Source: Chelydra serpentina
Lineage: Eukaryota > Chordata > Testudines > Chelydridae
Reading direction: 5' to 3'
Assembly (NCBI GenBank): GCA_037349315.1
Contig: JBAIAC010000010.1
Coordinates: 29,056,001-29,120,000, forward strand
Length of the DNA: 64,000 bases
The notes below the pieces were generated by a model that was not told the DNA's origin, ran no database searches, and was given only the letters and a program-made list of their open reading frames with translations. Shown one piece after another: positions 58,797-64,000 of the stretch (the stretch's first letter is position 1; every line of letters begins with the position of its first letter). Both the position numbers and the translations under genes were made by a program.

Positions 58797-58976
58797 CTCT
58801 AAAGTGTGGCATTTCCCCCGGATACGATTACACAGTAGTTGGTAGTTCTCTAACACAATGTTAAGTTCAGATGTCAAGTGCTGACCACCAGATGGCACTT
58901 TTGCAGCTAACACCTTGATATTGTCTTTCAAAATCTTCACGCGTACTTCTTTCTGCAACACATCCTCTTTCGCCCT
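58797..58976 (-). CDS. UTRN: Utrophin exon (dystrophin exon 27-equivalent)
   Basis: 180 bp, phase 0 both ends; dystrophin exon 27 is 183. Acceptor CTAG|AGG was chosen over the AG two bases inside because only it keeps frame with the upstream VEEMK end. Donor GAG|GTATGA. The peptide [20 protein letters not shown] then [17 protein letters not shown] follows human utrophin. Last helices of repeat 8. Confidence 0.95.
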
Positions 58977-60304
58977 CTAGTCAAAAAGATGTATTACTTG
59001 ATCAGCCTCTGCTTAACTCAGTGTCTCCCACTAGCAGTTAACATAAAACAAAACAAAATAATTTACTAACCTGATAACTAACCCTTAAATGTTATGCTAA
59101 TTATAGGCTTAAAAGGCTCATCCTTATATTGCTATGCTTACGTATGAACAAACGACCAAATTCTGACTTGCACACACTTTGACTGAAGCCCATGTGTCTG
59201 TGTGTTTGTGCATATTTTACATACACACATGGATGGTAAACAAATACACACAGAACTGTCTACTGAGAGAGTAGGGAGCTTCCCAAGACTTCTGAGCAGC
59301 AGAAGATTAAGCACATATGCTGCTGCTATGTGGATCTGAATCTTGGCTTGCAGAACTTAATTCCAACAGAACTTAGACCCCAAAAGACCCATGGGCAATA
59401 AGGGATAGAGAGGAGCACAAAACAGATTTCTGGACTAAACAGACTGCACTCACAGATTTCTCAAACATTTATTCTACTGAAAAGATGCGAGGAGGTTCTC
59501 CGGCCTGTGTTATTCAGGATGTCAGATTAAATCACACTAGTCTCTTGTGGCCTTGACATCTATGAAAAACCCTTGCAGAAAACTGCTTCACAAAGACCCC
59601 TTGAGAAGAGCAATTTATAACTTTGAATGTAGATTTATCAGTATAGTAGAAAGTAAAAATAGACCCTATATTTAGTATTCCACTGGATAACCTGGGTCTA
59701 TAATTGTTTTAATCCAGACAAAAATGCTCTCGTCAGTTCTGTACCCCCACCCAAAAAGATTAGATCATATAGCCATCTGTTGATCAACTAGAATTGTTGT
59801 CCAAATGGAGACACTATATTTATGCAAGGACATATGGGACTCTGACCCAATTGCTGTAAGTGGATGGATCAGTTTATAGAATTGCTAATTTACATAAATA
59901 TAATACCACATTTTCTCTTGCTTTCTCAATTTTCAGCTCCTGCAATAAATTTCTATTGTTCTCACTTTTCACATCTTTCCTTCTCCCTATCCCCACCCCC
60001 AACACAATTTCCTATAGACACCAACCCTGCTTGTCGGTCAGGATGGGTAGCCTTTCATTATGGAACTCTTCCTGTTCTTTGCCCAATGAGAAAATCTGCT
60101 TATTATTCAGCCTGTGCTTTAAAAATTAAAATTCCATAAAGCGTAGTTGAAGAATAGCACTAATCTTATCATGAGCAGGACTCCCTTCCATGTAAGTAAT
60201 CATCATGTAAAACTCAAGTGAAGCCCTCAGACAAAAAGTGCTAAGTGTTGTGTTTTATTTGTTTGTGCATAACCAGATCTTTGTAATGATCTAGTATTTC
60301 TGAC
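58977..60304. other. Intron between exon 26- and 27-equivalents
   Basis: 1.33 kb. A short plus-oriented CR1 3' end lies at about 59485-59565 (GAGGTTCTCCGGCCTGTGTT to TTGACATCTATGAAAA). Otherwise nothing. Confidence 0.55.
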
Positions 60305-60475
60305 CTTCATTTCCTCTACAGCATTCTCTAGTTCTTCTGGAGATTTGTACTCAAAATCTCTCTCCAAGTACTCCTCTTCAGCCTGCGTCATCCATTCTTG
60401 CATCTCTGCCAAATCCTTCTTTAAGTTTACAGTTTTTTCCTGACTTTCAGACAACCGATTTTTCTGACTAACAAT
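60305..60475 (-). CDS. UTRN: Utrophin exon (dystrophin exon 26-equivalent)
   Basis: 171 bp, the same as dystrophin exon 26, phase 0 both ends. Acceptor TCTAG|ATT, donor AAG|GTCAGA. It carries [20 protein letters not shown], one of the most conserved rod segments shared by utrophin and dystrophin, then [12 protein letters not shown]. Border of repeats 7 and 8. A methionine inside the exon opens a frame of 75 codons running into the intron, which is not a separate gene. Confidence 0.97.
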
Positions 60476-61540
60476 CTAGACATGCCAAACAAGAAAAGTT
60501 AAGGTGGTTTCACTATTTGAAGTTGCTCACATCATCTGAAAAGCATTTGAACATAGACTCAAAGTCAAGTGCAAGTAATTAAATGCCCTCATCCAAAACA
60601 TTTTTTACAGTTCTCTTTTTAGATAAAAAGATTCAGGAATTCAAAACTAATCATTTGAACTATTTTAAGCAGTCTAAGCCACCTGCTTCCATGGAAGAAG
60701 ACTAAGATCTGGAGGGGACAAAAGGTACATCTTTCCTCTCAGAGTATGGGCTGGTGACACTCCCTGAGATACCAGAGAGCATCAAGTGCCTTTCAGTGTC
60801 ATATCTTTTTAGTTTATAAGTATTAATAAATAAATAGCCACTTAGGAACTTCACAGGTGTCCCTATGTTGCTCACCATGGCCACTCAAGAGACAGATTCT
60901 CCTGCTCCAAAAGTACATGGCCCTGCCACTTTAGCTAAAGGAAAGTCACTAGCAACAAGCAGTACAGGGCCTATGGCACATGTAGTTCTTTTTCTATCCA
61001 GAGGAGGTACAAACACACATTCTGATTAATGCGCACACCAAAGCCTGGAGAGGGAGGGTCAGGACTGGAAAACTAACCGGGGGGGGGGGGGGGAGGGGGG
61101 GCGGTATTGTTTTCAGGAAGGTTTTGAAGGATGGGTCAAAAGTTGGGTGGCACACAGTGTCAGGAATAACATTTCAGACCTCACAGGCAACTTTGAGAAA
61201 AGGCCTACAACTGCCTGTTAGGGAAAGAGATAAGATGAGCAACAGGCAAGTTGACTTGGTAAATCAGATAATCTAACTACAAACCATTAAAAAGTGAGAA
61301 GAAAAAGATCTAAAGCAACGATACCCATACTTTTAGTGCATTTGTCAGAGGATTTACTGGGCCTGGGTTGAGCTTTCAGCCATTTTAAGTTAAATATATA
61401 AGGCATGCTGTAATTTGGAACACAGAAGTTTTGTTTTAGGAAACAAAAACGTTACTTTTACCAGAAGCAAAGAATTTACCAGCAGTGAGGAATTACCAGT
61501 CACTCTAGTGAACAGATTTTTTTTTAAACTCCATTGGGGG
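60476..61540. other. Intronic stretch with a G run
   Basis: A G-rich run lies at about 61079-61102. Nothing else recognised. Confidence 0.5.
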
Positions 61541-61946
61541 CATAGGCGCCAACTCCATGGGTGCTCCGGGGCACCTCATGGGTGCTCCCATATTGTAAAC
61601 ACTTTGACTGCTCTGGGGCTGGAGCACCCACGGGGAAAAAGCGCCCCTCCCTCGCCCCGCCTCACCTCCTCCCCTGAGCGTGCCGCATCCCCACTCCTCC
61701 ACCTACCTCCCAGCACTTGCTGCCCCCAAACATCTGTAGCAAGCTCCGGGAGGGAGAGGGGAGGAGCGGGAACGTGGCGCATTGAGGCCGGGATTTGGGG
61801 AAGGAGTCAGAACAGGGGCAGGGATGGGGCGGAGACTTTGGGGAAGGGGTTGGAATGGGGGGAGGGATGGAGTGGGGGCATGGCCAGGGGCAGAGTTGGG
61901 GGAGGGGTCGAGCACCCACCGGTGCCAGTAGAAGTCAGCGCCTATG
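61541..61946. mobile_element. hAT-type non-autonomous transposon, 406 bp
   Basis: Ends CATAGGCGCCAACTCC and GAAGTCAGCGCCTATG are inverted repeats. Flanks ATTGGGGG (61533-61540) and ATTAGGGA (61947-61954) agree at 6 of 8. GC-rich with spurious long frames on both strands. A fragment of the same family is nested at about 31730. Confidence 0.75.
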
Positions 61947-62242
61947 ATTAGGGAGACATAACAACACAGAAGATGGCTACTATTTCCCTTTTAGGATAAA
62001 ATTTTAAATTTGGGCCTGTCAACTTCAAACCTGTTCCCTTTTGCAAGGGATTTTCCTGACATTCCTGAGATGACACTTCCTAATATGGAGCTCAACTGCA
62101 TTGAGTGAAAAACCGATGGGCCCAGTTTGAACAATGCACTAAACTAAAATTAACCAAAATTTAAATTAACTGGATCTTTGATCATTTATTGTAAAATGAA
62201 ATACTGATTTGACAAAGTACAATATTAAAACTATATTGCCTT
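61947..62242. other. Unremarkable intronic stretch
   Basis: Under 300 bases, nothing recognised. Confidence 0.45.
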
Positions 62243-62690
62243 GTGACAGAGTTCTAGGAATCAGCAACTTAACCAGCACTCCGGTCACTGTTTAGCCAAT
62301 TAGGCCCTGGGCAGGGCCTGATTAAGAGAAGGAGTTTCTGATTATTAGTTCAGATTGGGGTTGTGAAACTAATGAGCCCATTAACGAGGAGACTGGATAA
62401 AAGAACACAGGAAGAGAATGCAGGTGACAGAAGGAGAGAGACAGACAGACAAGACTAGCAGGACCTGACAACAGGCAGTTCTCTGAGAGGAGAAACTTCC
62501 CCCAGACGCACTTTTTAAAGAAAAGAAGTAGTAGTAAAGCTACATAATATTGTAAACACTGTGACTGCACTAGTATGTAAAAGCTGGTGGAGTGACACAC
62601 TGTAAATAAACCACATGGTGGTATCTACAGAAGGGAAGATCTCTGTGCAGTCTGTGCAAAACAAAAAGAGGACAAGAGCAATGGAACCCC
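62243..62690 (+). repeat. Possible LTR-like segment
   Basis: Begins TGTGACAGAGTTC, has a TATA-like GGATAAAAG near 62395 and a poly(A)-like AAATAAACC near 62605, the order of an LTR. I found no target duplication and no clear CA end, so this is tentative. Confidence 0.3.
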
Positions 62691-63155
62691 TGTTTTAAAA
62701 AAGTCTTCCATTATGATTAGGCAGCTGGAGCACATGACTTATGAGGAGAGGCTGAGGGAACTGGGATTGTTTAGCCTGCAGAAGAGAAGAGTGAGGGGGG
62801 ATTTGATAGCTGCTTTCAACTACCTAAAAGGGGGTTCCAAAGAGGATGGATCTAGACTGTTCTCAGTGGTAGAAGATGACAGAACAAGGAGTAATGGTCT
62901 CAAGTTGCAGAGGGGGAGGTTTAGGTTGGATATTAGGAAAAACTTTTTCACTAGTAGGGTGGTGAAGCACTGGAATGGGTTACCTAGGGAGGTGGTGGAA
63001 TCTCCTTCCTTAGAGGTTTTTAAGGTCAGGCTTGACAAAGCCCTGGCTGGGATGATCTAGTTGGGGTTGGTCCTGCTTTGAGCAGGGGGTTGGACTAGAT
63101 GACCTCCTGAGGTCCCTTCCAACCCTGAGATTCTATGATTCTATGATTCTATTCT
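62691..63155 (+). mobile_element. CR1 LINE 3' end with intact tail
   Basis: The 115-codon frame (62713-63060) reads [20 protein letters not shown] and [20 protein letters not shown], the last part of the CR1 second reading frame, with its stop in place. The untranslated tail follows (GGACTAGATGACCTCCTGAG) and ends with three ATTCTATG units, the hallmark of CR1 3' ends. Strongly 5' truncated, antisense to utrophin. Confidence 0.92.
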
Positions 63156-63755
63156 CATTAAAAATGATCTCAATATATTACTTTTAAAATTTAAACTAAG
63201 GGCCATCTATCTGCCGGAGCCACAAATGCAACTCCAAATGAAGTCAATGGGAGGGTGTTCTAAAACCTGTGGCAATAGAGCATGCATACTGCAGGCTGTT
63301 CTGTTCAGCAGAATCAAAAGGGCACAATCACAAGATATAACAATGTGACTTAAGCGTACCTAATAAAATGAAACACATGCACTGGTAAAAAACTATTCTT
63401 GATCAGTCATCTTTTTTTGTTTGATTTATTATTGTATCAACAACTTTTTGAATTATGATAATTTAAAAATCAGAAACAGACATTTACCTCAAAATGTACA
63501 GTGCCAAAGTAAAGCATGGATTCCTTGAACTAGCCCATCACACCATTTTTTCCTAGCAGGCTACAATATCTTAAACTACAAATTTCCTTTTTAAACAGAT
63601 TTTATAAATGGGATGTTACATCCAAAGGCTTGACTATTCTATTGTCACACTATTACCCATCTAGCCCATTAACACCCATAGAGTGAAAAAGCAATGAACA
63701 ATTACAGTACCAGATAAGATCAAACAAATAAGTGGTAATGCTATCAGTTACTGAC
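63156..63755. other. Unremarkable intronic stretch
   Basis: AT-rich, nothing recognised. Confidence 0.5.
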
Positions 63756-63911
63756 CTGTTTGCTCAGTTTCTCCCATTGTGCCTGGCAGTCTAATAGCCT
63801 AGACTTTATCCAGGTATCAACTCCTACATCAGGCTGGCTTCTTAAAGTGGACTCTACTTCTTTCATCTCTTTCAAAGTCAGCTCATTCTTTTCCATTTCA
63901 TTAACAAACAT
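63756..63911 (-). CDS. UTRN: Utrophin exon (dystrophin exon 25-equivalent), first in window
   Basis: Utrophin is the autosomal relative of dystrophin: a long cytoplasmic protein with an N-terminal actin-binding region, a rod of spectrin-like triple-helical repeats and a C-terminal part that binds the dystroglycan complex, enriched at neuromuscular and myotendinous junctions. This is the most upstream exon seen, 156 bp, the same as dystrophin exon 25, phase 0 both ends. Acceptor GTTTAG|ATG, donor CAG|GTCAGT. It reads MFVNEMEKNELTLKEMKEVE and ends LLDCQAQWEKLSKQ with the Trp of a repeat's third helix (repeat 7). The initial Met is internal to the protein. Confidence 0.94.
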
Positions 63912-64000
63912 CTAAACATGTATCAGAGAAAGAACACGTTAACAACGTCTATTATGGGAGTACACTAATTATGCATTTATTTTTGTAAGACATCTGTATG

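Noticed and set aside
58974..58976. Alternative acceptor two bases inside the exon 27-equivalent
   Set aside because: It would shift the frame relative to the VEEMK end of the upstream exon.
61415..61951. A 178-codon plus-strand open frame and overlapping minus frames
   Set aside because: They cover the GC-rich hAT-type element at 61541-61946 and change strand freely, as expected for composition effects.
63120..63152. Short tandem ATTCTATG units as a CRISPR-like or satellite array
   Set aside because: This is the normal 3' terminal repeat of CR1.
1..64000. Dystrophin instead of utrophin as the host gene
   Set aside because: Several exon peptides match utrophin where the two differ ([35 protein letters not shown]), exon 31 has the longer utrophin form, and the exon 48 position is short.

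Overview
This is vertebrate genomic DNA, most likely from a cryptodire turtle. The evidence for turtle is a tRNA-derived SINE of the tortoise Cry I type (minus strand, near 47.4-47.6 kb), many CR1 LINE copies, and relics of DIRS-like and Penelope-like retroelements together with hAT-type MITEs, a mix I associate with turtles. The species cannot be read from the sequence.

The only host gene recognised is utrophin (UTRN), transcribed from the minus strand, so the window's right edge is upstream. I placed 24 consecutive coding exons from 63911 down to 4298, about 3.75 kb of coding sequence and about 1,250 residues. Their sizes, phases and peptides follow dystrophin exons 25 to 47, then a short 85-bp exon. 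They encode the end of spectrin-like repeat 7 through repeat 18 of the rod domain. Exon names below use the equivalent dystrophin exon. All exons are open, reading phase is kept across every junction, and no actin-binding, WW or ZZ domain lies in the window.

Two gene features stand out. Exons equivalent to dystrophin 40 and 41 (repeat 15), which human utrophin lacks as I recall its sequence, are present and intact here, while the repeat 19 region is missing as in mammals. The exon equivalent to dystrophin 46 has either a GC donor or an alternative in-frame GT donor made by a (GT)n microsatellite 15 nt downstream.

Introns hold the rest. From left to right: a DIRS-like relic (1-3.0 kb); MITEs and LINE tails (3.9-6.9 kb); a 9.7-kb intron with hAT elements, an LTR, a second DIRS relic and a head-to-head Penelope-like element (11.2-21.0 kb); a 10.2-kb intron with a CR1 and an internally deleted endogenous retrovirus (26.1-36.3 kb); a third DIRS relic (39.4-41.9 kb); CR1 copies at 44-45, 49-50, 53-55, 55-57 and 63 kb, two of them carrying later insertions (a solo LTR and a hAT element); and a Cry I SINE. 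All mobile-element reading frames are broken or partial. I saw no CRISPR array, rRNA or genuine tRNA gene.
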